From positions 10,793,721 to 10,857,720 of the forward strand of contig OX465107.1 of NCBI GenBank assembly GCA_949987565.1: a DNA stretch of 64,000 nucleotides, written 5' to 3'. Of the stretch, positions 32,691 through 43,482 are shown piece by piece; the first letter of the stretch is position 1, and each line of letters begins with the position of its first letter. The notes under the pieces are model-generated. The model searched no databases. It saw only the letters and a list, made by a program, of their open reading frames with translations, and was not told the origin of the DNA. The translations under genes and the position numbers were made by a program. This DNA comes from Luidia sarsii (lineage: Eukaryota > Echinodermata > Asteroidea > Paxillosida > Luidiidae).

Positions 32691-34248
32691 ACATTTCCAC
32701 CTTTACTTCGCCCCAGAACAAAATCACGAACGAATAGCCACTGCAGAGTCACACGTGGTCTGTGAGGCACCCCCCCCCCAAATATTTCTGTAGGCTGTTC
32801 CATTATTATATAGGGGTGGAACGTTTGCAATGTCGTCCCGAATGCACCGACGTTACAACCATTGCGTTGGACAACCACTGTCGTCGCGTCGCTCATTATC
32901 GAGGCACATTTTGTGGGCATGGAGTATTTTCCTGTTTTATATGGTTATATTGTCAAACAATGAATAACTAGATATAATAGAAGTAATACTAGCGTGTTTC
33001 GCATTTAAAGCTGAAAACTACAGCCTCCTTTTTCCACGTATCTTGCACATATTTTTGTGGACACCCCCTGTTACGTCGAATGGGTCAGTCTAACTTCGTT
33101 GTAAATCACAAAATAAGGCTTTGGCTTGGAAATGTCCGCGTTGTTTGGGGGAAGATGATTTCCCTCGAATAAATAAACAACCCCGTGGTAGTTTTCTGCA
33201 ATGTTTTCAGTCCGATGTTCCTTGTCAGAAATGTCAGCTTAAAATGTCACAATTTTCACCTCCAAAAGTGCTGTGGACACAATAGCATTTTGCATCACAA
33301 AAATACGCGGACGCATCCGCGTGTGAAATAAGTGGATGGAATATGATAAGTTTGATGTTACTTCATGTTTTAAGTTAATTCACTTTGAAGAAATAGTGTA
33401 TAACGTTGGTTTTTTTCACCTTGAAATAATGACGGACAGAGTTTTCACGCACGACCCAACCTGGTGGAATGACCCATATAGTGAGCTGTTGTATGTTACG
33501 GCGTGAAAGATTTAATGGATATTAAACCTGATTATGCCATATTCTGAATTGCCTGTTTCTGTTTGCATATTGTATCTTTCTGCAATCACCTTTGAAAACA
33601 AGAAATTTGAGTATTTTTTGTGTAACACCCATTGTGCACATAACAGGTTCCACGTGTAACATGGACAGCATGAACTTGGTGTCCATGTTACACGTGGAAT
33701 CTTCTATCAAAGGCACCAATGACAATAGCTTTGTTCACATTGATGTCGTTTCCCCTGACTGATTGTTAAAACACTTTATAATCACCTTAATTGGGTAGTC
33801 ATTTAAAGCTTCAAGTGCAGTTTCTAGCAAACAAACAAATTTAATCACCTTTGATGAGGAAATCACATTTTTAGACTTTTTTTTACTAAAAAGCATGCCC
33901 AAGTTTAATTCAAAGAAATGTTAAAATTTGGTAAATTGTTATATTAATGTATTCACCCATATGAAAGTAACTAAGAACTTCTAAAAAGTAAGAAGCTATC
34001 TTTTAAAATTTGATGTTAGGGAAAATTATCATTTGGTTGTGGTGTCCCCTGTTACACGCGGAACTTTGCCAAGTACCATGGTAGTCGATGCACAGTAAAC
34101 CATTCATAGGAGTAACAATTATGAAATAAATATCCAATGTGTCAAGGAGGTATGTCTAGCCTTACTTACATATAAAAACATTTCATCTCAGATAATTCTT
34201 AAAATTGGACACATATGTCACACTTTGGACCCTTAATTTATAGAATGA
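32691..34248. other. Unassigned DNA
   Basis: No gene recognised. It contains the perfect hairpin at 33648-33699 and otherwise AT-rich single-copy-looking sequence. Confidence 0.4.
33648..33699. repeat. Perfect 20-bp inverted repeat with 12-nt loop
   Basis: TTCCACGTGTAACATGGACA is followed by a 12-nt spacer and its exact complement TGTCCATGTTACACGTGGAA. The arms contain CACGTG, an E-box core. Confidence 0.85.
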
Positions 34249-34555
34249 GCCACGTACAGTGGCAAATTTCGGAGGATTTCAGAGGATTGAGGCTGGTAGC
34301 CCAAATTTCATACTCAAAATCAGAGGATTTCAGAGGATTTCAAAGGATTCAGACTAGGTTCTTAGCAAAAAGGGTCTTACTCAAAATCAGAGGATTTCAG
34401 AGGATTGAGGCAGTGGGCACCACAGTTTTTGTGTACGGTGGCAAATTTCAGAGGATTTCAGAGGATTGAGGCTGGTAGCCCAAATTTCATACTCAAAATC
34501 AGAGGATTTCAAAGGATTCAGGTAGGTTCATAGCAAAAAGGGTCTAGGACGTAAG
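34249..34555. repeat. AGAGGATTTC minisatellite
   Basis: CAAATTTC(G/A)GAGGATTTCAGAGGATTGAGGC and its neighbours form two long units (34260 and 34440 starts, about 180 bp apart). Each is built from shorter AGAGGATTTC repeats. ORF 34215-34469 is an artefact of this. Confidence 0.8.
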
Positions 34556-34839
34556 GGTTAATCGAGAGGTATTTCCTGCATGTTACAAGCTGTTTCCCAC
34601 ATACCAGGCACCATCGCCCACAAGGTTGCCGGCCCCCGCCTGGCAATTTATCCGCCATGACTTCTTGCCAGTGAAGTGCGAGAAAACTACTACAACTTAC
34701 AACAAATACAAGTAACTGCTGCGCGCCGACAACTTCTCAGCTCCATGATCAGCATTAATAATACATTGTTTGCGCAAACACAAACTTCCAGCCAGTAGCG
34801 AATCCAGGCAGCTACCTGTCTATTGTGCATTTTCGTCTC

Positions 34840-35030
34840 GTGTGTGCGCGTGCGTGAGGAGTAAATTATTCGACGAAGTCGCGCACGCGCACTAATTTCC
34901 CCCCGTTTTCGGGGGGAAAAATTAGGAGTCTCCCTAGACCATGTTATCGAAGCCAAGCCGTACGTGCGTGCGTTCAGTGGTGCGGACGTGCGTGCGGGCG
35001 GACATGCGAGCGTGCGGACGGGTGGCTGCG
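34840..35030. repeat. GC-rich simple sequence (GTGCGTGCG type)
   Basis: Purine/pyrimidine alternating GTGCGTGCG and GCGGACG words plus an inverted pair TTTCCCCCCG / CGGGGGGAAA around 34896-34919. No gene. Confidence 0.6.
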
Positions 35031-35390
35031 AAAGAACGCCCTCTTGTGGTGGCATATCCAAACGATAAAACGATAACACGGTCTAGAACCTAGACTAGAG
35101 ACGCTGTGATTCCTAAGCTTACTATAAATATAAGTTTCATTGTGATTGGCCAATGTTAACTACTGTCCAAATGTAGACAAACACTTTCCAGCCAATGGAA
35201 AAAATTCTTATATCCATGGTCAACCAGTACCCAACACATGCTGTACTACTGTGTTGATGTGTACATGTACTGTACATGAACACACATGTGGCCTGTGTGA
35301 CTTGTGTTTACACAATAGTTAATCCCAAAGATTAAGAGATAAGGGTACAGGCACAGCAGTTTTCGAAGGAGCGTTTTTGCTATGGAAGGA

Positions 35391-36694
35391 ATTGATATGT
35401 ACCTTTTCCGCTTCGCTGAAGCGTGCGGAAAAGCTAAAAAAACTAGAGTTTTATGTAAAACTAGAGTTTTATGTTTGGAACAGAACGCTTTTTTGCATCT
35501 GTTTCTCTGAATTAAAAAAAAAAGAAAAAAAAAGAGCTCTATGCATTTGTCAAGTTTGAACAAAATCAAAGTTTGTTCAATGGCAAAAGTGCCCTCCGAA
35601 AAAAACATGTGCTTTGTCTATGGGATTTTTACGATCAGAAAAAGAAGAAAAAAAAAAAATCAGAACAACAATAGCTTTTCCGCTTCGCGGCGGAAAAGCT
35701 AATAATAACATCCACGGGGTTCGAACCCGTACCCTCCATTCCTACCCCAAAACGCATGTGCATATTTTGTGCACAAAGTCTATGGGACTTCATTATATTT
35801 TTGAAAAAATCATAATAATTCTGAACAATGGTTGATTTGTTCCAAACTCAGGATTTAGAATGTCTAGCCCAATAGCTAAATGCCCACTAAATTTCGAGAA
35901 GATTGACTTTTGGCAAATTTGTTTTAAAAACATGCATTTTGATCACGTCACGATTACATGTACGTCATTGAATTTGAGTTTTCAAACTACATCCCCAATA
36001 CCGGTAGATACAAACGGAAAAATGAAAACAATCTTGCTCCGTTGGCAAAATATGCTCAATTGAATGTGAAAAACTGAAAAGTTCACTACCTTATTAATAT
36101 TCATGAGATGACATCGCGATCAAATGAGGGCAATTTTTGGATACACCTTTTCCTAACTTGGATACAGTGCAAAATTGAAACCAAACGAACTTGTACTTTT
36201 GCATAAAATGGAGTTTGAAATTTGCCAGGGCTTTAAAGCGCTGTCACGTGACACGTGGTGACGTCATGAAGTTTTAAAGACAACTGTGCACAACTTCAGC
36301 AAGGGCTTTATGCATTTGCCAAGTTTGAAAAAAAGTGTGTTCAATGGCCTAAATGACGATCATAAATTCCTTGTACAATGTCTATGGGACGTTTCCGATA
36401 AGAAAAGGAAGAAGACCGAAAAAACCAAAACAACAACAATATCTTTTCCGCTTCGCTGAAGCGTGCGGAAAAGCTAAAAGATTAGAACAAGAACAATACC
36501 TTTTCCACTTCGCTGAAGCGTGCGGAAAAGCTAAAAAACAGAACAAGAACAATAGCTTTTACGCTTCGCTGAAGCGTGCGGAAAAGCTAAAAACAGAACA
36601 AGAACAATAGCTTTTCCGCTTCGCTGAAGCTTGCGGAAAAGCTAAAAATCAGAACAAGAACAATAGCTTTTCCGCTTCGCGGCGGAAAAGCTAA
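35391..36694. mobile_element. Tandem array of TTTTCCGC hairpins, possible Helitron-like 3' ends
   Basis: Hairpin units AGCTTTTCCGCTTCGCTGAA + GCGTGCGGAAAAGCTAA recur near 35400, 36437, 36497, 36552, 36606 and 36664, with about 55-60-bp period in the right-hand cluster. Two perfect compact versions (GCTTTTCCGC, TTCGC, GGCGGAAAAGC, then TAAT) close the segment at about 35670-35703 and 36663-36694. A stem next to CTAA-T resembles the CTRR|T terminus of Helitron-group elements; that is inference, since no Rep/helicase or 5' end is seen. ORF 36353-36610 is a repeat artefact. Confidence 0.45.
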
Positions 36695-36699
36695 TACAA

Positions 36700-37072
36700 A
36701 ATTATATAAGCGAGACGCCCTTAAGTTTAGGAACCTTCATAGTTTTTACCCAGAACGGACTGCCTCAAGTTGCATGACATTTTTTTCTACGTATGTTGAG
36801 GGTTTGTTTGTTATGGTAAACTCAGATTTTGTTTAGTACCAACAATAAAGAAAACTGGAGCTACGAAGGAACTGCCAATTTGAGTTTCGGGTGACTGTAG
36901 ACACCCGAATCTCAAAATTTCAAAATTCGATAAAAAAGGGTGACTAGTCAGGTCCAAGTTACTCGGACTAGAAACAAACCGGAAGATAAGAAGTCTGAGA
37001 TCGTTATACGGAGTTGTTTTCATCGTGCGTCGAAAACGCGTACCGTCGAAAATTGGGGCTCCCACGATACAT
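36700..37072. repeat. Repeat family Y, copy 4 (carries a small insertion)
   Basis: It matches Y copies at 55381-56412 and 58408-59262: GCGAGACGCCC, ACGGACTGCCTCAAGTTGC, AACAATAAAGAAAACTGGAG, GAGATCGTTATACGGAGTTG, ending in CCCACGATA followed by TA. A segment of about 85 bp (36888-36972), also present inverted at 38340-38445, replaces the middle. Confidence 0.75.
36888..36972. repeat. Short repeat with GAGTTTCGGGTGACTGTAG / GTTACTCGGACTA ends
   Basis: Present here and inverted at about 38340-38445, with its GTCCAAGTTACTCGGACTA end alone also near 32321-32340. Probably a small mobile repeat. Confidence 0.6.
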
Positions 37073-37311
37073 AAATACTAAAATAGTACACACAAAAGGC
37101 AAATCTTTCCCTTCTGGGAATAGTAACACTTACGTAAACTGGCGTACATGAAGACCACCGGCACCAGCAGTACTCCCACTGCCAGTAAAAGTAGCTGTAC
37201 CGGGCGATCGTTTGGGAAATCCTTGCACATTGTTGATCAAAAAATTGTGAAGTTTCTCTACATCGAAACGATGTTCAAGTCTAACTTCGCCCATGTCTTC
37301 CATAGTTCTTT

Positions 37312-37485
37312 TAGAGTACTAGTACTAGTAGTAGTACTATTACTATATTAGTAACTAATACTATAGCAGGATACTATAGCAGTGAGAGTACTACTAATAT
37401 GAAGTAATATACTGTAGTATTAGTAGGCCTGTGTACTACTACTGTACTAGTACTACCACCCGAGTACATATACTGTAGTACTAGC
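37312..37485. repeat. AGTACTAGT-rich simple repeat
   Basis: Interlocking AGTACT, ACTAGT and TACTATAGCA words. A related short tract is at 38438-38475. Confidence 0.8.
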
Positions 37486-37987
37486 GCTATTAACAACTAT
37501 AATGACTAACTCTATGGCACCAACCTAATACATGTACCTCCCTCGCGGACCAACAGAGTTTTGCGTGCGCATGCTTAGGTTTGCGCTAGCAACCCCACGC
37601 GCAAACCTGGCTCCTTGCTCGAAGCTAGCTACACGCGCAACTCCTGGTACTCGAAGCTACTTGGTTGTTAGTGCATGTGGCGGCAGAAAATACGAGAAGT
37701 CATTCGATCGATTTTACTAAGGAGTAAGGGAGGTTTAAAAAACCACTATACAAATTACAAAACTTTTGTACTTATAAATCAACGTTGTAATTTTCTTTCA
37801 TCAAACAGTGGAAACAAATAAACAATAGCCACTACGTCGCAGAAAATAAGCGAGGCGCTGGCGGCTGCCGGATTCGAGAAGTCAGCAATACAGTGCCGTG
37901 ACGCACCGCAATGCATTATGGGGTTTTTCAGATTGGACCCGTGTTGAAAGTTCGATGCCGTGTGTAGTGTGAAACGATCACGCATTA

Positions 37988-39342
37988 AGCCCGGTTCATA
38001 CTTCCTGCGAATTGCGATGCGAAGCGAATTTTACGTCATCACTGCCATCGCAGTTGCAGCTGCGAAATTCGCAGCGAAATATCAACCCGAATGCGAAAAG
38101 CATTCGCATCGCAGGCAGTTTCGCACGAGTTGAAGAATGTTCAACTTCCTGCGAACCAAAATTTTATTTTGTGGGAAAATATGAAGTGAAAGCTTCTTTT
38201 CAATGCAATTTACAAATATTCACATCTTGCTAAGATTTGTTTTAAAGAAATGAAAGAGGGATCTATTTTTTGAAAATAAAGTATACATGCCCTACTGAGC
38301 ATTGCATTGAGCTGATGAGGTACGTGAATGGTGAATGGTTAGTCCGAGCAAGGAATAAGTAGGTCCGAGTAACTTAATTGGACCTGACAAGTCACCTTTT
38401 TTTTATCGAATTTTGAAATTTTGAGTTTCGGGTGACTGTAGTACTAGTACTAGTAGTAGTAGTAGTACCGGTATACGGGTCCAAGCACGGATACTGGGCA
38501 ACATCCCGGATGCTACTCCGTATGCATTCCCAGCTCGATTGCCTCTGGCTTCCATAAAAAATCCATTATTTTTAACATTTTATCAAAGTATTCCACCATA
38601 ACATGATCAGCTAACTCCGAAGGAAAGTTAATGTCAAAATGTCTCAAATAAAGGGATCGTTCATGAAAGCCAGAGACAGTCATCTGATCATGACACTGTA
38701 TAAAAATTATGTAAATGTTTTCGAAGCAGGTCAACTCGTACGCAGGTCAACTCGTACGAACGCCAATGTTTGCGCCAACAAGTGGCGACCAAAGTTAAAA
38801 AAAGAAGGTCGAAAAAGAAAAAGAAAAAAAAGGACCTACGGTACGAAAAACCCTGGGGAATAAAGTATTTAATAAGGACCTACCGAAGCGTCATGGAAAG
38901 TCGTTCTGCTGCAGATATCGGGAATGCGTGGGTTTCTTTGTGGTGAATTCTGGGAGCAACCATTTGCAGTAACCTTTCAAACTGGCTGGGGTTCATTCGA
39001 AAGGAACTGAAAAACAAACTGTGGTCTGCCAGCATCATCTCTTGGACGAGGGTTTTGTGAGCTCCTTCAAGCGGTCGCAATTGGTTTATTTTACGAACAT
39101 AAATCGATCGTTTTTTATTATTTTGCTTGCGGCGACGAAGCAGAAGGGCAACAAGAGGCAATTTATTTTGCTCTACCGGCACCATGGTGGACTTCGCATT
39201 AATTGTTTCGCAAAAACTATGAACGTCATTTTCGCGACGAATTAATTCGTCCCCATTCGCTGCGAATTATTCGCATGCGGTGTGCGAACTTCGCAAGAAA
39301 AAATTCGCTTCGCATCGCAATTCGCAGGATATGAACCGGGCT
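37988..39342. mobile_element. PIF/Harbinger DNA transposon, internally degraded
   Basis: The left end starts AGCCCGGTTCATACTTCCTG after TTA (37985-37987). The right end is its near-complement, finishing at 39342 before TTA (39343-39345). About 45 bp of terminal repeat match, including CGAATTGCGATGCGAAGCGA. A 3-bp TTA duplication is the Harbinger target signature. Inside lies a Harbinger-type transposase first exon and a foreign repeat (about 38340-38475). Flanks carry GTGTTGAA/GTGTGAAA words that suggest it landed in another small element. Confidence 0.88.
38884..39185 (-). pseudogene. Harbinger transposase, N-terminal exon only
   Basis: 101 codons from the minus strand starting MVPVEQNKLP, then RSIYVRKINQLRPLEGAHKT, LVQEMMLADHSLFFSSFRMN, PSQFERLLQMVAPRI and ISAAERLSMTLR. 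The order R(S)I(Y/W)VR..N, LVQE, F..FRM....F..LL..V.P.I, then AERL....R is the N-terminal region of PIF/Harbinger nucleases. It ends at ACGCTTCG|GTAGGTCC, a plausible splice donor, as Harbinger genes often have introns. The catalytic DDE part is absent from the rest of the element, so it cannot be autonomous. Confidence 0.85.
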
Positions 39343-39345
39343 TTA

Positions 39346-39520
39346 CACGGGTCGAAACATTACACGGGTTGAGAAAATGCTGGCGTGGCGTTGCGTAGTG
39401 TGAAACCACGGCGAGAGTGACCCGTGTTGAATTCAACACGGGTCGGACCCATGTCGGACCCGTGTAAGTTTCAACACGTGTTGAACGTTATAGTGTGAAA
39501 AGGCCTAAATATCCCCCCCC
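39346..39520. repeat. ACACGGGT/GTGTTGAA repeat flank
   Basis: Repeated ACACGGGT and CCCGTGTTGAA words including a palindrome TTGAATTCAA near 39427. Related words occur on the other side of the Harbinger element (about 37937-37972), suggesting one small element split by it. Confidence 0.45.
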
Positions 39521-39835
39521 CCCCTCCTTGGCGTTTTAAATGTAATAGTCTCTTCTTCTTTTTCTTAAAAAGAAATCTTGCGTCGACTTACTCTCATTAT
39601 ACCTCGAATTATTCTATATAGAATCTGGGCCACAGGGCAACGTCCGCGGCTTGACGTACTGTACGTGGCACTCCATTACACACGCTATCACTTTTTAGAC
39701 AGTTAACAGACACATTTATTTATTGATTTTTTTCAATCAATCTATACATGGAGGCTTGACAATTGTATGTATTTCGGGAGTAATTTCCTTCATCTTTTCC
39801 TTCACTGAGGAAAAAATTCAAACATACAGTTCATG

Positions 39836-39920
39836 TCATGCCAAGCCACGTCCATGGAAGTCTTTGGCCATGTCCTTAGACTTCACCAAGTCTGCCTGCT
39901 TCTCTTTAAAAAAAATCTTT
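39836..39920 (-). CDS. Candidate terminal coding exon, unknown gene
   Basis: Minus strand: the acceptor TTTATGCCCCCTTCCCAG|A is followed by one base of a split codon, then 27 codons KIFFKEKQADLVKSKDMAKD + FHGRGLA and TGA. The composition is strongly protein-like and the acceptor is good, but the protein is not recognised. A matching upstream donor was not identified. Confidence 0.3.
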
Positions 39921-39929
39921 CTGGGAAGG

Positions 39930-41416
39930 GGGCATAAATTAAATGCGTGGAGCCTTCTTCTGTGTTGGTCAAAACTTATACCAAAAATGTTATTAATAAC
40001 AACAACCGGATGGTATTGATGATGATAAAAGTGATGTCATTAATAAAAAATATAATTTCTTTGGAAAACTTTCCTTACGTAAGATGCACGTGGTTGGTGC
40101 GTTATTTTTTCTGTATCATTTTCTTTGGCAAGAAAGAAGCAACAACTGAAACTAATCCATAGCCAACAAGCTGACTAGCTGAGGCAGTCAGGCTTGGATT
40201 CAGTCAATTGTTGTTAAGTCTGCTAGGCTGTCAGTGTATGTGAGGTGCTACAACATAAATAAGGGTACGTTTTGACGATGCGACAAATATAATTAAGTGA
40301 GGGTTTGCCCTGCTCGATGTAATAAGCAGTGAGTGCCAAGTGCTTTGCATGATATCTGATGAAAAGGCAGCTCGGACGCCGATGTGAACCCGCAACTCCT
40401 GCTTTCTCGTGCAGACGTCTTGCAAACCCTCATTGAATTGCACACACCTCGACGCAAACAACACGTTATATCTGTGACGAATATTCTTGCATTTTTTGTT
40501 GTCATTTCATAGTTACTATTCTGCATTCAAACAATGGTGTCATGCACCCTTTTGTCCATCATTCAATTAACTATCAATTAGCAACAACAAAAATCCACCA
40601 AAATTAGACAAATCAGGCGTTTACATCAAAACTATTTGACAGGCCTGGCATCCGGATTTGTCACTTATCAACGACATGTTACAATTACACTGTATCAACG
40701 GACGAAGATCCCCTGCGGTAATCGACAATTGCAGCTCCTTTGATCTTCCTTAGTGCAGTGCTGGAAGAAACACTTTCAACTGGAAATTTGCGAGTCAACC
40801 ATACGCCATGCGCGTATTTTTTTTTTTTACACCGCAGCCAGTGGTAATTCGCTTTAGCTGTGCAAATTTGCGGCTTGAAAAGAAACTACATGAAGCGAGT
40901 ATTTTATTATCGGCCAGTTTGGACTCCTTGTGGAGAGGCAGAATGTTTTTTGTTATTGATAATGGAGGTAGTTTGCCACAAAAATGAGAGGTGTCTTGTA
41001 AATTGTGTTTTCACGAAAAGAAAATTTGTTATTTCGAGCGGCCTCCTGGCTTACAGACAACGCAGTTGTAGTCTCTTTTCAAGGCCTAATTTACCAGGTT
41101 ATAGCGAAAACCTGTGGCTGCGGTGTAAAACAAATTACACGCCCCCTGCCAACAAACAGCTGAAAACAAGTCACTTATGGCATGCACGCCAACATGACAG
41201 TGTGTCACTGCAATTTCTGTCGTACAGTTCATGTCAGAGTCGACACATTAATTTTACAGCGCGCAACTTGTTTTTTTCGATCCTGCGCAAATTGCTTTTG
41301 CGCAAATTTGACACGAGCGAAGATAGAGAAAATCCGAGGTTTGCGCTCGACAGGTGTCACAATGCACAGTATACATAATGTAAACAAAGCTCGACAACCA
41401 TACCTGCGGTTATACC
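39930..41416. other. Unassigned DNA
   Basis: ORF 40860-41378 (172 codons, plus strand) is the longest open frame here but shows no recognisable domain. On the minus strand 40685-40760 could be a small exon (acceptor TTTCTTCCAG, then TALRKIKGAAIVDYRRGSSS and a nearby stop). That is very weak. Confidence 0.3.
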
Positions 41417-41471
41417 ATACATATGGGGAGCCGTTTTAACAATTATTCCTTACGCGACGATCCTTTACGCG

Positions 41472-41870
41472 ATTTAGAGATATCTCTAAATGAATTAGAG
41501 ATATCTCTAAATGATTTAGAGATATCTCTAAATCATTTAGAGATATCTCTAAATTTTTTAGAGATATCTCTAATTCTTTTAGAGATATCTCTAAATAGGG
41601 CGAATTAAAGATATCTCTAAATTGAATTAAAGATATCTTGAAATAAATTTAGAGATATCTCTAATTCGATTTAGAGATATCTCTAATTCGTTTTAGAGAT
41701 ATCTCTAATTCGTTTTAGAGATATCTCTAATTCGTTTTAGAGATATCTCTAATTCGTTTTAGAGATATCTCTAATTCGTTTTAGAGATATCTCTAATTCG
41801 ATTTAGAGATATCTTGAAATCGATTTAGAGATATCTTGAAATCGATTTAGAGATATCTCTAAATCGTTTC
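41472..41870. repeat. Palindromic satellite array 1 (about 18 units)
   Basis: AGAGATATCTCT, or one-base variants, separated by 8-10-bp spacers such as AATTCGTTTT, giving a 21-22-bp period. The predicted LEISLN-repeat ORF is an artefact. Confidence 0.95.
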
Positions 41871-42100
41871 CTGTTTGGGGCATTATGGGTACATAATATC
41901 ACTCTTCTACTCTACTAAGGCAATTATTTTATATTATATTTTCCCTCTGAACTGTAGGAAAATCTCAGCTGGGCGTTGTTGTCTTCTAAGACGACCCGAT
42001 TGCGACCATTGCAAGGATATTTGTATATATTTTTTTACAAGCCATTACTTATCCTTAAACACATAAATGTTAGAGTTTTTAGAAAGAGATTTTGTATGCC

Positions 42101-42161
42101 TTCTGTTTGTTTGTTTGTTTGTTTGTTTGTTTGTTTGTTTGTTTGTTTGTTTGTTTGTTTA
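42101..42161. repeat. (GTTT)n microsatellite
   Basis: About 14 tandem GTTT units in the middle of the palindromic-array element. The CLFV-repeat ORFs over it are artefacts. Confidence 0.95.
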
Positions 42162-42777
42162 AATTTGTTTGGGTGTTTTTTTTATTATTATTTTTTAGCT
42201 TGTTTGTTTTCTTTAATACAAACGCGGTTAACAGCAGCTACCAAAACACACGCATATTTCTTTTCTTTTTTTGTTAAAAGACATGGTATTATAATCTCAA
42301 AAACGTAATACAAAACGTACGGACCATTCTGATGTAAAAAAAACTCTTAATAAAATGAATTAATATGGGATATGTTTCATTTCATTGCGTATTGTGTCAT
42401 TTTATGTATTTATTTATCCGAGCACGTTCTTAATAATTATACTTGTTTTGAAGTGTGTTAAAAAACGATATGTCAACTTTATTCACAACCGTTTGAAAAT
42501 TAATTTTATGGCTGTTATCTTATTTCCCTTTCTCGTGACATTTTCCTAATTAATTTTAGTGATGATTCAGACTTGTGGGCCATATTTCGCATTGTTGGGG
42601 TTCTGACAACCATAGACCTCCTTTGAAACAAGGTCTGAATCTGATCGCCATCCGTGAAAGCGAAACAAAGCGACCTCTAATGACGAAGAGGACGATTACT
42701 GAATGGTCGATTTTGGACACCGTACCAATCCCATAATTCAACAAAAGGTGCGCTTAGTTGACCCGGATGTGAAACGA

Positions 42778-43305
42778 TTTAGAGATATCTCTAAATCGAA
42801 TTAGAGATATCTCTAAATCGAATTAGAGATATCTCTAAATCGAATTAGAGATATCTCTAAATCGAATAAGAGATATCTCTAAATTGAATTAGAGATATCT
42901 CGAAATCGAATTAGAGATATCTCCAAATTAAATTAGAGATATCTCTAAATCGATTTTGAGATATCTCTAAATCAATTTAAAGATATCTTTAAATGAATTT
43001 GAAGCAACGTGGACGATGTAGTATTTAGAGATATCTCTAAATGATTTGGAGATATCTTTAATTCATTTAAAGATATCTCTAAATCATTTAGAGATATCTC
43101 TAAATCATTTAGAGATATCTCTAAATCATTTTGAAGATATCTCTAAATCAAATGGAGCAAGCAACTCGACGATTCGGTTTTTTAGAGATATCTTTAAATA
43201 TTTAGAGATATCTTTAAATAATTAGAGATATCTCTAAATAATTAAAGATATCTCTAAATAATTAAAGATATCTCTAAATAATTAAAGATATCTCTAAATA
43301 AATCG
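42778..43305. repeat. Palindromic satellite array 2 (about 22 units)
   Basis: The same 12-mer palindrome with spacers such as AAATCGAATT or AAATAATTA (20-22-bp period). It is broken into sub-blocks at about 42995-43022 and 43148-43183 by spacers that share a GCAA...GACGAT motif, also seen beside the left TIR (GCGACGATCC at 41454). Confidence 0.95.
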
Positions 43306-43482
43306 CAAAGTTCAACGCGTAAGGAATAAATGTTAAAACGGCTCTCCATACATACAGGTTATACGTAGAACATGGTAGAACATATCACAAATAGCCCATT
43401 TTCACGAGAGGGCGCTGCTGCGGAAAGAGTAATTGGATTGAAAAGTTGGCAAACACAAACCACTGGACTGGTGGAAGCATTG

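Larger units (their letters stand above)
41425..43347. mobile_element. TIR element filled with palindromic AGAGATATCTCT arrays
   Basis: A 32-bp terminal inverted repeat begins GGGGAGCCGTTTTAACAATT at 41425. Its partner ends at 43347, matching at 30 of 32 positions. Flanks ATACATAT (41417-41424) and ATACATAC (43348-43355) look like an 8-bp target duplication with one change. The interior has two arrays of a 12-bp perfect palindrome and a unique middle (41877-42772) with a (GTTT)n tract. No transposase ORF, so non-autonomous. An 8-bp duplication would suit hAT- or P-type mobilisation (inference). Confidence 0.8.

Noticed and set aside
35700..35745. tRNA gene suggested by GGGGTTCGAACCCGT
   Set aside because: Only a T-arm-like word is present; no acceptor, D or anticodon stems could be placed around it.
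36353..36610. ORF with repeated FAEACGKAK
   Set aside because: Translation of the tandem hairpin array; the period equals the DNA repeat.
40860..41378. 172-codon ORF as a gene
   Set aside because: Long by local standards but with no recognisable domain, no splice context and no repeat or family support.
41423..41608. ORF with LEISLN repeats
   Set aside because: Translation of the palindromic AGAGATATCTCT array.
41472..43305. CRISPR array
   Set aside because: Repeats are only 12 bp, palindromic, with 8-10-bp near-constant spacers rather than unique 30-bp spacers, and sit inside a eukaryotic TIR element.
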